64,000 nucleotides of DNA from Caulobacter sp. Root655 (GTDB lineage Bacteria; Pseudomonadota; Alphaproteobacteria; Caulobacterales; Caulobacteraceae). Numbering within the stretch: the stretch's first letter is position 1; every line of letters starts with the position of its first letter. Under the pieces are notes generated by a model. The model did no database searches. It saw nothing but the letters and a program-made list of their open reading frames with translations, and was not told where the DNA came from. Shown in pieces: positions 42,007 to 50,791 of this stretch. The stretch is taken from the NCBI RefSeq assembly GCF_001427665.1, contig NZ_LMHC01000024.1, positions 310,598 to 374,597 on the forward strand, in the 5' to 3' direction. A program made the position numbers and the translations under genes.

Positions 42007-43539
42007 CTAGAGCGGAATATTGTCGTGCTTCTTCCAGGGGTTGGTCAGTTCCTTGCCCCGCAGGCTCTTGAGCGCCCGGACGATGCGGCGGCGGGTGCCG
42101 TGCGGCATGATCACGTCGTCGATATAGCCGCGCGAGGCGGCCACGAACGGGTTGGCGAAGCGCTCCTTGTACTCGGCCTCGCGGGCGGCCAGGGCGACCG
42201 GGTCCTTGGCCTCCTGGCGGAAGATGATCTCGACCGCGCCCTTGGCCCCCATCACCGCGATCTCGGCGGTGGGCCAGGCATAGTTGAAGTCGCCGCGCAG
42301 GTGCTTGGAGCTCATCACGTCATAGGCCCCGCCATAGGCCTTGCGGGTGATCAGGGTGATCTTCGGCACGGTGGCTTCGGCATAGGCGAACAGCAGCTTG
42401 GCGCCATGCTTGATCAGGCCGCCGTACTCCTGCTTGGTGCCGGGCATGAAGCCGGGCACATCCACCAGGGTGATGATCGGGATGTTGAAGGCGTCGCAGA
42501 ACCGCACGAAGCGGGCGGCCTTGCGGCTGCTATCGATGTCCAGCACCCCGGCCAGCACCTGAGGCTGGTTGGCGACGATGCCGACGCTCTCGCCGTCCAT
42601 GCGGGCGAAGCCGCAGACGATGTTCTTGGCCCACTCGCTGCTGATCTCGAAGAAGTCGGCCTCGTCGACCATCTTCAGGATCAGTTCCTTCATGTCGTAG
42701 GGCTTGCCCGGATCGCTGGGGATCAGGCTGTCGAGGCTGGGCTCCTCGCGATAGGGCTCGTCGAAGCTTTCGCGCTCGGGCGTGGTCTCGCGGTTGGACG
42801 ACGGCAGGAAGTCGATCAGCCGGCGCACCTGGGTCAAGGCTTCCAGGTCGTTCTCGAACGCCCCCTCGGCCACGCCCGATTTGCTGGCGTGCACCCGGGC
42901 CCCGCCCAGTTCCTCGGCGGTGACCACCTCGTTGGTGACGGTCTTGACCACGTCCGGGCCGGTCACGAACATGTAGCTCGTGTCCTTCACCATGAAGATG
43001 AAGTCCGTCATGGCCGGCGAATAGACGTCGCCGCCGGCGCAGGGGCCCATGATCACGCTGATCTGCGGCACCACGCCCGAGGCCATGACGTTCTCGAGGA
43101 AGATGTCGGCGTATCCGGCCAGGCTGTCGACGCCCTCCTGGATGCGCGCGCCGCCGGCGTCGAACAGGCCGATGATCGGCGCGCCGATCTTCATCGCCTG
43201 GCGCTGGACCTTGACGATCTTGGCCGCGTGGGCGCCCGACAGGCTGCCGCCGAACACCGTGAAATCCTTGGAGAAGACGTAGACGACCTTGCCGTTGATC
43301 GTGCCCCAGCCGGTGACGACGCCGTCGCCGGGCACCTTCTGCTCGGCCATGCCGAACTCGACACCACGGTGCTCGACGAACATGTCGAACTCCTCGAACG
43401 AGCCCTCGTCCAGCAGCAGGTCGATGCGCTCGCGGGCGGTCAGCTTGCCCTTGGCGTGCTGGGCGGCCACGCGCTTCTCGCCACCGCCGGCCCGGGCCTG
43501 CTCGCGACGACGATCCAGTTCCTCGAGAATGTGCTGCAC
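42007..43539 (-). CDS. pccB: Propionyl-CoA carboxylase beta subunit
   Basis: PccB is the carboxyltransferase subunit that makes methylmalonyl-CoA from propionyl-CoA and carboxybiotin. The 510-residue protein carries the two crotonase-like domains. Blocks include GLFDAGGARIQEGVDSLAGY, IMGPCAGGDVYSPAMTDF, and DVPGFMPGTKQEYGGLIKHG, in which the oxyanion residues lie. The GTG start has GGGGAGCG seven bases before it. pccA, the biotin-bearing subunit, is not in the window. Catabolism of propionate from valine and odd-chain acids joins here. Confidence 0.95.
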   Translation of the reverse strand: MQHILEELDRRREQARAGGGEKRVAAQHAKGKLTARERIDLLLDEGSFEEFDMFVEHRGVEFGMAEQKVPGDGVVTGWGTINGKVVYVFSKDFTVFGGSLSGAHAAKIVKVQRQAMKIGAPIIGLFDAGGARIQEGVDSLAGYADIFLENVMASGVVPQISVIMGPCAGGDVYSPAMTDFIFMVKDTSYMFVTGPDVVKTVTNEVVTAEELGGARVHASKSGVAEGAFENDLEALTQVRRLIDFLPSSNRETTPERESFDEPYREEPSLDSLIPSDPGKPYDMKELILKMVDEADFFEISSEWAKNIVCGFARMDGESVGIVANQPQVLAGVLDIDSSRKAARFVRFCDAFNIPIITLVDVPGFMPGTKQEYGGLIKHGAKLLFAYAEATVPKITLITRKAYGGAYDVMSSKHLRGDFNYAWPTAEIAVMGAKGAVEIIFRQEAKDPVALAAREAEYKERFANPFVAASRGYIDDVIMPHGTRRRIVRALKSLRGKELTNPWKKHDNIPL

Positions 43540-43688
43540 GCGGACGCTCCCCTGCTCTCTTACTGGGTAGAATTCCCTACCTTATGGACCGACGCCTAAT
43601 GGCGCGAGCCCTCCGTGGCAAGGCATCCGTTGCGGCAGTGCAGCAACGCCCTAGGCCGCGCTCGCCGGGACGTGGACGGCGATGGTTC

Positions 43689-44414
43689 TCACCGCCGCAG
43701 CGCCGCGAACCATTGCTCCAGCACCTCGGCTTCCACGGCTAGGGCCTGGGCGCGGGCGACGGCCTCGGCGTCCTGACCCCAGGTTTCGGCCTGGAAGGTC
43801 TCCTCCAGCCGCGACAGGTCCAGGGCCCGCTGGCCGGTCACCGCCCCGGCCCGCAGCGCCAGGGACAGCACGGTCGAGCCCAGCAGGCCCGCACCATAGG
43901 CCACCCCGGCCAGGGTGAAGTCATCCATGGTCAGGGCCAGCGCCTCGACGGACGCCAGGGCGGCCGGCGGCTGGGCCGTGTGGATGACGCCGCTGACCGG
44001 CTGCAGGTTCAGGCCCAGCTCGGCCCGGGCCCAGTCCAGCATGCCGCCCCAGTCGCGTTTCTGGCGCTCGACCAGCGGCGTCGGGTGATCGGCCCAGTAA
44101 CAGAGCAAGTCGGAGCCGGCATAGGCCGCAACCTCGGCGGCGACTTCGGCGCGGGTCTCTCGGATGCGGTCGATGGCGGTGAAGGCCAGGCGGGTGGCGG
44201 GCATCACCGTGGAGTCGATGACCTCGACCTGGGCCTCCCACTCGTCGGCGACCAATTGGGCCAGGGCCTGGGTGGGCAGGACCAGCGGCGCCTTGGCCGG
44301 CGACTTGGGCGTGCGGCCGTCCAGCAGCACGGCGAAACCGCCCTCGTGGGGCGCGATGGTCGCGGCCTTGTAGAACCGGCGGGGGCGATGCAGCAGGTCG
44401 GGCTTGTCGGCCAA
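43689..44414 (-). CDS. ATP12 family F1-ATPase assembly chaperone
   Basis: A 241-residue protein of the ATP12 family, which in mitochondria and alphaproteobacteria binds the F1 alpha subunit during ATP synthase assembly. The start RPRRFYKAATIAPHEGGFAVLLDGRTPKSPAKAPL and the block DTVMPATRLAFTAIDRIRETRAEVAAE-like region are characteristic. W-rich CYWADHPTPLVERQKRDW and SLALRAGAVT are also typical. It is usually near rluC-type and crcB genes, as here, though now separated by the DUF1800/DUF1501 pair. Confidence 0.92.
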   Translation of the reverse strand: MADKPDLLHRPRRFYKAATIAPHEGGFAVLLDGRTPKSPAKAPLVLPTQALAQLVADEWEAQVEVIDSTVMPATRLAFTAIDRIRETRAEVAAEVAAYAGSDLLCYWADHPTPLVERQKRDWGGMLDWARAELGLNLQPVSGVIHTAQPPAALASVEALALTMDDFTLAGVAYGAGLLGSTVLSLALRAGAVTGQRALDLSRLEETFQAETWGQDAEAVARAQALAVEAEVLEQWFAALRR

Positions 44415-44505
44415 GGCGTGATCTTCTTTTCAATCCGGACATCAAAGAAACGCGTCCAGCGCGTTGAATGGGCAAACAACGCCCACGACGCAAGGGAGAG
44501 ACGGC

Positions 44506-45903
44506 TTGAGCCTGCCTCCGACCGACATGATGGCCGCCATCGCCGCCACCCGCTTCGGCCTGGGCGCACGCCCCGGCGAGATCGCGGCGGCGCGAAGCGA
44601 CCCGCGCGGCTTCCTGACCGCCCAGATCCGTCCCCAGGGCGCCGACCAGCCGCAGGCCGGCGCCGAGGGCTCGGCTCAACGGCTGTCCGACTTCCGCGAC
44701 TACCAGATGCAGAAGCGCGACGCGAAGGCCGCTCAAGGCGAGGTGGGGGGCAATCCCAAGCCCGATCCGCTCAAGGACGCCAAGAAGATGCTGCGCGACG
44801 ACACGGGCGGCGACTTCCTGGCCCGCGCTCAGCTGGCCTCGACCACCGATGCGGCGTTCCGCGAGCGCTGGGCGCTGTTCTGGGCCAACCACTTCACCGT
44901 CTCGGCCACCAAGCAGATCACCGGCACGGTGATCGGGCCGTTCGAGCAGGAGGCCATCCGCCCGCACGTGTTCGGCCGCTTCGAGGACCTGCTGGTCGCC
45001 TCGTCCACCCACCCGGCCATGCTGCTCTATCTGGACCAGGCCCAGTCGATCGGTCCCGACAGCAAGGCGGGCGCCTACATGCAGCGGCGGGCGAAGGGCG
45101 GCGGCCTCAACGAGAACCTGGCCCGGGAGATCATGGAGTTGCACACGGTCGGCGTCGAGGCCGGCTACAGCCAGGCCGACGTCACCGAATTCGCCCGGGC
45201 CATGACCGGTTTCAGCATCGGCCGGCCGCAGGAGGAACGCGCCTTCCAGTTCCTGTTCCGCGACAACGCCCATGAGCCCGGCGCCCGGACGGTGATGGGT
45301 CGGCGCTATGGCCAGGATGGCCAGGCCCAGGCCCTGGCGGTGATGCGCGACCTGGCCGCCAGCCCCCAGACCGCCCGTCACGTCGCGACCAAGCTGGCCG
45401 TCCATTTCGTGGGCGACGATCCCCCGCCGGCCCTGGTGGCCCGGCTGGAGAAGAGCTTCAACGACAGCGGCGGGCGGCTCGACGACCTGGCCCGCGCGCT
45501 GGTCAACGCGCCGGAGTCCTGGGACCCCGCCCCCGCCAAGTTCAAGATGCCCTACGAGTTCGCGATCTCGACCTGGCGGTCGGTGGGCGGCCAGCCCCAG
45601 GCGATCGGCAAGTTGGCGCCGGTGCTGACCGGCCTGGGCCAGAAGCCGTTCTCGGCCCCCTCGCCCAAGGGCTGGCCGGAGGAGGCCCAGGTCTGGTGCG
45701 CGCCCGACGCCCTGATCAAGCGCCTACGGTTCAGCGAGGCCTTCGCGGCCCAGGCCGCCGACCGCCTCGACCCCGTCGAATTCGCCCAATCGACCCTGGG
45801 CGCCCGCCTCACCCCGCCCGTCGCCAAGGCCGTGGCCCGGGCCGAGACCCGCCGCGAGGCCATGGCCCTGTTGCTGATGAGTCCGGAGTTCCAACGCCGA
45901 TGA
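44506..45903 (+). CDS. DUF1800 protein
   Basis: A 465-residue protein of the DUF1800 family. Characteristic blocks are AAIAATRFGLGARPGEIAAAR near the N-terminus, WALFWANHFTVS, and NLAREIMELHTVGVEAGYSQADVTEFARAMTGF. Its function is unknown; partners of DUF1501 proteins are frequent. No export signal is visible, though Tat partners can hitchhike. The start is TTG at 44506, with AAGGGAGAG five bases upstream; an in-frame TTG at 44464 is poorer. It overlaps the DUF1501 gene by ATGA. Confidence 0.87.
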   Translation: MSLPPTDMMAAIAATRFGLGARPGEIAAARSDPRGFLTAQIRPQGADQPQAGAEGSAQRLSDFRDYQMQKRDAKAAQGEVGGNPKPDPLKDAKKMLRDDTGGDFLARAQLASTTDAAFRERWALFWANHFTVSATKQITGTVIGPFEQEAIRPHVFGRFEDLLVASSTHPAMLLYLDQAQSIGPDSKAGAYMQRRAKGGGLNENLAREIMELHTVGVEAGYSQADVTEFARAMTGFSIGRPQEERAFQFLFRDNAHEPGARTVMGRRYGQDGQAQALAVMRDLAASPQTARHVATKLAVHFVGDDPPPALVARLEKSFNDSGGRLDDLARALVNAPESWDPAPAKFKMPYEFAISTWRSVGGQPQAIGKLAPVLTGLGQKPFSAPSPKGWPEEAQVWCAPDALIKRLRFSEAFAAQAADRLDPVEFAQSTLGARLTPPVAKAVARAETRREAMALLLMSPEFQRR

Positions 45904-47171
45904 ACGCGCTCCCTTCCCCCCATCTCTCCAGGCGGTCCCTGCTGGCCGGCATCGGCCTTTCGGTCAGTTTCCTGGGCGGATCGGCCTTCGCCACCGCCGA
46001 CGGCCCCCTGTCGACGCGCAAGATGGTGGTGGTGATCTGCCGAGGCGGCATGGACGGCCTGACCGTCAGCCCGCCGGTCGGCGATCCCGACTACGCAGGC
46101 TTACGCGGCGACGTGGCCGTGCCCGCCGACCAGGCGCTGAAGCTGGATTCCACCTTCGCCCTGCACCCCGCCCTGACCTCGGTCCACGCCCTGGCGCTGA
46201 AGGGCCAGGCCCGCATCGCCCCGGCCATCGCCAGCCCCGACCGGGCCCGCTCGCACTTCGAGGCCCAGGACGTGCTGGAGACCGGCGCCGCCCAGGTCTA
46301 CGGCGTCGGTTCCGGCTGGTTGAACCGCACGCTGGAAGTGATGGGCCCTCGCAAGGTCGAGGGCCTGTCGGTCGGCGCCACCGCCCCGTTGATCCTGCGC
46401 GGCAAGGTCCAGGCCGCCAGTTGGTCGCCGGGCCCGGGCGTCGACGAGACCGCACGCCTGCCGACCCTGCTGCAGGACATCTACAAGGCCGACCCGCTGA
46501 TGGGCCCAGCCTTCGCGCGTGGCCTGGAGACCGAGGCCATGGCCCAGGCCGCGATGCCGCCTCCGGCTCCCAAGGTCATTCCGGCCTCGGCCGACAAGGC
46601 GTCCATGCCGCCAAACATGATGGGCGCGCAAACCATGGTCCCGGCCGCCCCCAACCCGAAGCAAGGCCGCGAGGCCGCGCGGTCCCTGGGCGCGACCCTG
46701 GCCGGCTTCATGGTCCAGCCGGGCGGGCCGCGCATCGCCGCGATCTCATTGGACGGTTGGGACACCCATGCCGGCCAGGTCGGGCAGTTGAACAGCCGGT
46801 TGTCCTACCTGGACGCCGTCCTCGACGGGCTGAACACCGGGCTGGGCGCGGAATGGAGCAACACCGTGGTGGTGGTCACCACCGAGTTTGGCCGCACCGC
46901 CCGCGTCAACGGCACCGGCGGCACCGACCACGGCACGGGCTCGACCGCCCTGGTGCTGGGCGGCGGCCTGAAGCGCGGCGGGATCATCGGCGACTGGCCG
47001 ACCCTGAAACAGACGGCGCTGTTCGAGAACCGCGACGTGACGCCCAGCCTGGACCTGCGTGGCCTGTTCAAGGGCGTGCTGAACGAGCACATGGGCGTCG
47101 AGCGCGCGGCGCTGGAAGGGACGGTGTTTCCCGACAGCGCAGGGGCGAAGATGGTTACGGGGTTGGTTTAG
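45900..47171 (+). CDS. DUF1501 Tat-exported protein
   Basis: A 423-residue protein with a twin-arginine signal (LSRRSLLAGIGLSVSFLGGSAFA). The mature part is an alkaline-phosphatase-like DUF1501 fold, with KMVVVICRGGMDGL, DPDYAGLRGDVAV and the end TVVVVTTEFGRTARVNGTGGTDHGTGSTALVLGG. The family is related to metal-dependent hydrolases or sulfatase-like enzymes but substrate is unknown. It overlaps DUF1800 by ATGA, indicating a stable pair. Shortened C-terminal repeats begin 14 bases after its stop. Confidence 0.9.
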   Translation: MNALPSPHLSRRSLLAGIGLSVSFLGGSAFATADGPLSTRKMVVVICRGGMDGLTVSPPVGDPDYAGLRGDVAVPADQALKLDSTFALHPALTSVHALALKGQARIAPAIASPDRARSHFEAQDVLETGAAQVYGVGSGWLNRTLEVMGPRKVEGLSVGATAPLILRGKVQAASWSPGPGVDETARLPTLLQDIYKADPLMGPAFARGLETEAMAQAAMPPPAPKVIPASADKASMPPNMMGAQTMVPAAPNPKQGREAARSLGATLAGFMVQPGGPRIAAISLDGWDTHAGQVGQLNSRLSYLDAVLDGLNTGLGAEWSNTVVVVTTEFGRTARVNGTGGTDHGTGSTALVLGGGLKRGGIIGDWPTLKQTALFENRDVTPSLDLRGLFKGVLNEHMGVERAALEGTVFPDSAGAKMVTGLV

Positions 47172-47184
47172 CCCAGCGCCCCGT

Positions 47185-47205
47185 CCCTCCCCCTTGCGGG
47201 GAGGG
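47185..47205. repeat. Short CCCTCCCCC hairpin
   Basis: CCCTCCCCC-TTG-CGGGGAGGG, with near-perfect arms, lies 14 bases after the DUF1501 stop and resembles the CTCCCCC family seen at 39947 and 63731. It lies between convergent DUF1501 and RluA-type genes and may end transcription. Confidence 0.6.
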
Positions 47206-47278
47206 TATGCGACGGGCGACGTCGAGCCGCTCGCGCTGGGCCGGCGGCAGGCTGGCGGCGTCGTCCAGGGCGTCCTAC

Positions 47279-48268
47279 CTACCGCCGCTTCACCTGCCGC
47301 CGCGCGAAGGGGTCGTACTCGGCCTCGTCTTCCGAGAAGCCGAACTTGGCGAAGCCGGCCTTCATCTCGGGGCTCAGCGGCGCTTCGATGGCCAGGGTAC
47401 CGACCGTCGGGTGGGGCAACAGGATCGAGCGGGCGTGAAGTTGCAGCTTCAGGCCCTCCGACAGTTGCAACGCCTTCTCGTCGCTATATTTGGGGTCGCC
47501 GAGGATCGGGTGGCCGATGGCCTTCATGTGGGCGCGCAGCTGGTGGGTGCGGCCGGTGTGCGGGCGCAGGGCCATCCAGGTGACCCGGGGGCCGGCCCGG
47601 CTGATCGAGACGAATTCGGTCTCGGCCGGCTGGGCGTCCGGATCCTTGGGCTCGGCCGGCACGACCAGTTCGCGGTCGCCCACGCCGCGCTTGGCCAGGT
47701 GCAGCTCGATGACGCCCTCGGTCGGGTGCGGGTTGCCGGCGACGATGGCCCAGTAGGTCTTCTGGGCGCGACGCCGGGCGAAGGCGCCCGACAGCTTGGC
47801 GGCCGCGCCGGGGGTCTTGCCCAGCAGCAGCACGCCGGAGGTGTCGCGGTCCAGGCGGTGGACCAGCTTGGGCCGGTTGACGCCCTCGCCCCAGGCGCTG
47901 AGCAGCTTGTCGATGTGGTGGGTGGTCTTGGTGCCGCCCTGCACGGCCAGGCCGGCGGGCTTGTTCAGCGCCAGGACTTCCTCGTCCTCGTACAGCACCA
48001 GCGACTTGGCGAAGGCGATGTCGCGCTTGGACAGCGCCAGCTTCTCGTTCGGATCGGGGGCGTCGGGCAGCGGCGGCACACGGATCTGCGCGCCAGCCGC
48101 CAGCTTGGTGTCGGCCTTGGCCCGCGAACCGTCGACTCGCACCTGGCCGGAGCGGAACAGCTTGTTGAGCTGGATGTGGTTCAGATGCGGCCAGCGGCGC
48201 TTGAACCAGCGGTCCAGTCGGACGCCGTCCTCGCCGTTGTCCACATAAAGGGTGCGTACTTCTCTCAT
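47279..48268 (-). CDS. RluA-family pseudouridine synthase with S4 domain
   Basis: A 329-residue RNA-modifying enzyme. The N-terminal S4 RNA-binding domain is visible (VRLDRWFKRRWPHLN and NKLFRSGQVRVDG). The catalytic domain has HRLDRDTSG (137-145), with D140 as the predicted nucleophile, and the RTHQLRAHM block. It most likely modifies 23S rRNA, RluC-like, but the target cannot be told from sequence alone. The start overlaps the crcB stop by ATGA. The order ATP12-rluC-crcB-rarA-Do protease is a familiar block in this class, here interrupted by other genes. Confidence 0.93.
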   Translation of the reverse strand: MREVRTLYVDNGEDGVRLDRWFKRRWPHLNHIQLNKLFRSGQVRVDGSRAKADTKLAAGAQIRVPPLPDAPDPNEKLALSKRDIAFAKSLVLYEDEEVLALNKPAGLAVQGGTKTTHHIDKLLSAWGEGVNRPKLVHRLDRDTSGVLLLGKTPGAAAKLSGAFARRRAQKTYWAIVAGNPHPTEGVIELHLAKRGVGDRELVVPAEPKDPDAQPAETEFVSISRAGPRVTWMALRPHTGRTHQLRAHMKAIGHPILGDPKYSDEKALQLSEGLKLQLHARSILLPHPTVGTLAIEAPLSPEMKAGFAKFGFSEDEAEYDPFARRQVKRR

Positions 48269-48651
48269 GCCGCGAAAATCCTGCGGGCGATCAAGAGGCC
48301 CGCGAAAACAGCCGCCACGGACAGGATCACGCTGGCGGTCGTATAGGTAAAGGCCTGGGCGTAGGCGCGCTTCTCGATCATCAGCGCGGTCTCCAGCGAA
48401 AAGGCCGAAAAGGTGGTGAAACCGCCCAACACGCCGACCCCAAGCAGGACGCGCCATTGCTCCTGATTGGCGCCGCCGCGGTGGGCGAGCCAGGAAACCA
48501 ACGCCCCCATGAGCAGCCCGCCCGTCAGATTGACGGTGAAGGTGCCGTAGGGCCAGTTGAACCCGAACAGCCGGAAGGTCTGCACGCCCACCAGATATCG
48601 GGCGACGGCGCCGATGGCGCCACCGGCGGCTACGAGGAAAAGTTTGGTCAT
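48265..48651 (-). CDS. crcB: Fluoride ion exporter CrcB
   Basis: CrcB/Fluc forms a dual-topology fluoride channel. The 128-residue protein has four hydrophobic spans, with the motifs GGAIGAVARY (10-19), GTFTVNLTGGLLMG and GGFTTFSAFSLE. The F/TFSAFS block lines the fluoride pore. The start at 48651 leaves no leader. No fluoride riboswitch was recognised upstream. It overlaps the pseudouridine synthase gene. Confidence 0.95.
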   Translation of the reverse strand: MTKLFLVAAGGAIGAVARYLVGVQTFRLFGFNWPYGTFTVNLTGGLLMGALVSWLAHRGGANQEQWRVLLGVGVLGGFTTFSAFSLETALMIEKRAYAQAFTYTTASVILSVAAVFAGLLIARRIFAA

Positions 48652-48997
48652 TGGGCCCCTTATGCGCCGAGCGGGCCCGAACGCCAAGTCGGTCGGACCG
48701 GCGGCGCCCTAGTCGCGTCGGCAAGGCCCGCCGGCGCCTTCAGCGGGATCGCCGACAACACCCTTAACGGTCCAGGCCCGCCGCCCGGCGCTGGGGCCGT
48801 CGGATTGACTGATTTCCGTGCTCTGCAGTCCGCCCGAACTCTCCCCGCGCCCAAGTAAATCGCAGACTAAGCTATACTGTAGAAGCGTGCTTAACCCTTG
48901 AGCGACTTGCGGTAACCGCGTTTGGAAACTGTATTCTTGCACCGACTGTTAAGCGTATGAAGGGCATGCTGGAGCCTCCTCACGCCCCAAGGCGAAC
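48652..48997. other. Gene-free region upstream of crcB and of the 49.0-kb gene
   Basis: About 346 bases lie between divergent genes. The half next to crcB is G+C-rich with no strong reading frame. The half next to the rightward gene (48850-48990) is A+T-richer with several TTAA/TTAAG motifs (48893, 48950) and is the likely promoter region. No riboswitch or small RNA is recognised. Confidence 0.5.
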
Positions 48998-50242
48998 ATG
49001 CCCTTCGATTCGAGCCAAAACGACGATCGCCACGAGCGCCTGACGCTCAGCGCCCCCGTGCTGCAAAGGCTGGCGGGGTCGGATTTGATCGCCCGTGGTT
49101 CGGTCAACATCATCAGCACCAAGGCCATCCGCCGCTGGGCCGGCGACTGGTGGGACAAGAAGCGCGTCGACGTCTGGACCTATGTCGAGCGCAAGCTGGC
49201 CGAACACCTGGACCGCGCCGACCTGCGCGCCCGGATCGGCGAAGACGACTTCCTGATCGCCATGAACAACGACCAGGGCCTGGCGGCTCAGGCCACCAGC
49301 GTGCGCATCCTCGAGGACGTGCTGACCCACCTGCTGGGCGCGGCCGAGCCGTCGGATCTGGGCGTGCGCGCCGTGATCGGCGTCGAGGCGAACGGCGTGG
49401 TCTGCCGGCCGATCGACGCCGCCGTGGTCCTGGCCGCCCGGGCCCGCCGCGACTCGACGCGTTCGCCCATCCGCTTCGACATCGACCCGCTGGAAGAGAC
49501 CCGCCGCACCCCGGTGGCCTTCACCACGGGCGGCGGCGCGGCCCTGCGCGTCGACTTCACCCTCGAGCACATGATCAGCCTGCGCCGCAACGTGGCCACA
49601 GCCGTGCGCATCGAGCCGGTCGTCACCCACCTGGGTTCGGGCAAGCAGATCAGCGCTCGCGCCGTCTCGCGCCTGCCCGACCGCGACGCCGCCTTCATCG
49701 ACGAGGCGGCCCTGAAGTTCGCCGCCGTCTTCGCCCGCGCCTCGCAGGGCCACGACCGTCCCGACCTGATCGTGCCGGCCTCGTTCCGCACCCTGGGCAC
49801 CCAGCGCGGCCGCGACATGCTGACCGGCACCAGCGGCCTGTCCCTGGCCCTGCTGCGCGGCGGGGTGATGATGGAACTGGTCGACGTCACGCGCGGCACG
49901 CCCGCCGGGCGTCTGCTGGAAGTGGTCGGCCTGCTCAAGGCCCTGACGCGCGGCGTCATCGCCCGCGTGCCGCCCGAAAAGGAAGCGCTGCGCGTGCTCC
50001 GCGACGCCCGCCTGGCCGGCCTGACCCTCGACGCCAGCGACCTGTCCGGCCCGGCCGAGAAGATCGCCGCCGAGATCATGGCGTTCGGCCGCGACGCCAA
50101 GGGCCTAGCCCCGATGGTCGCCCTGCAAGGCCTGCCCGCCGAGGGCTATTTCGCTGCCGCCGAGACGGCTGGCCTGACCCACGCGGCGCTGCGGGCTTCG
50201 CACCCGATCCCGGCGACCGCCGCCAAGAAGGCGGTCGGGTAG
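48998..50242 (+). CDS. Unknown protein, possibly a degenerate GGDEF-like signalling protein
   Basis: A 414-residue protein I cannot place with certainty. Residues about 50-130 contain KRVDVWTYVERKLAEHLDRADLRARIGEDDFLIAM, which has the spacing and residues of the GGDEF region of diguanylate cyclases (IGEDEFL-type), but the GGDEF core is lost. Residues about 235-395 have helices and strands reminiscent of an EAL-like barrel (VRIEPVVTHLGSGKQISARAV, LSLALLRGGVMMELVDVTRGT) with no EAL. It could bind a nucleotide or be a structural regulator. Other interpretations remain open. Confidence 0.65.
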   Translation: MPFDSSQNDDRHERLTLSAPVLQRLAGSDLIARGSVNIISTKAIRRWAGDWWDKKRVDVWTYVERKLAEHLDRADLRARIGEDDFLIAMNNDQGLAAQATSVRILEDVLTHLLGAAEPSDLGVRAVIGVEANGVVCRPIDAAVVLAARARRDSTRSPIRFDIDPLEETRRTPVAFTTGGGAALRVDFTLEHMISLRRNVATAVRIEPVVTHLGSGKQISARAVSRLPDRDAAFIDEAALKFAAVFARASQGHDRPDLIVPASFRTLGTQRGRDMLTGTSGLSLALLRGGVMMELVDVTRGTPAGRLLEVVGLLKALTRGVIARVPPEKEALRVLRDARLAGLTLDASDLSGPAEKIAAEIMAFGRDAKGLAPMVALQGLPAEGYFAAAETAGLTHAALRASHPIPATAAKKAVG

Positions 50243-50270
50243 CTCACGCCCTGCGTCCTTCGAGGCTCGG

Positions 50271-50771
50271 CTAGATCGCCGCCCGGCCTTGCCCCACGGT
50301 CCGGACAATGTCGCGGGCGTCGTAGACGTCGCGGTCCCTCGGCTTGGCGCCCTTGCCGAACACCACTTCCATCGAACTGCTGACGGCGGGACCGGGACCG
50401 AGGTTGAAGCTGGTGCCCAGCCCCACCCCGACAGAACTCCTGCGGCCGTAACTGCCCGAACCGCCGCCGATCGACAGGGTCGAGCCTCCGCCCTGGCCGG
50501 TGCTCTGGGTCACCCGGTCGGCGACGCGGAACCAGTCATAGCCGTCGCGCAGCGCCAGCTCGGCCGAGCGCAGCAGCGCGTAGTCCGACACCTGGTTGAC
50601 CGGCGCGCCGGGATTGCCCTGGAAGGTCACGCGGTAGCGACCGGCCTCCAACCGGTACTCGGAATAGCCCGCCGCGCGCGGCGCGGTCTGCGCGCCATAG
50701 AGGGTCGGGGCGGCGGTGGCGCAGGCGCTCAGCAGAGCGGCGGAAAAGGCCAAGGCGATCAGCGGCTTCAT
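50271..50771 (-). CDS. CC0125/CC1285-type lipoprotein
   Basis: A 166-residue protein with signal and lipobox LSAC, C17 lipidated. The block GYSEYRLEAGRYRVTFQGNPGAP, followed by YALLRSAELALRDGYDWFRVADR, is the family core found across Caulobacterales. A glycine/serine-rich stretch (GGGSTLSIGGGSGSYGRRSS) precedes the C-terminal strands. Function unknown, probably in the envelope. Confidence 0.85.
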   Translation of the reverse strand: MKPLIALAFSAALLSACATAAPTLYGAQTAPRAAGYSEYRLEAGRYRVTFQGNPGAPVNQVSDYALLRSAELALRDGYDWFRVADRVTQSTGQGGGSTLSIGGGSGSYGRRSSVGVGLGTSFNLGPGPAVSSSMEVVFGKGAKPRDRDVYDARDIVRTVGQGRAAI

Positions 50772-50791
50772 GACGACATCTCCTGCCAGGC

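Noticed and set aside
48660..48942. Short frames (64 and 77 codons) in the crcB upstream gap
   Set aside because: R/P/G-rich, no ribosome site and no family resemblance; treated as non-coding.
48652..48997. Fluoride riboswitch upstream of crcB
   Set aside because: No compact GGxGATGG-type motif followed by the pseudoknot elements was seen before the crcB start.
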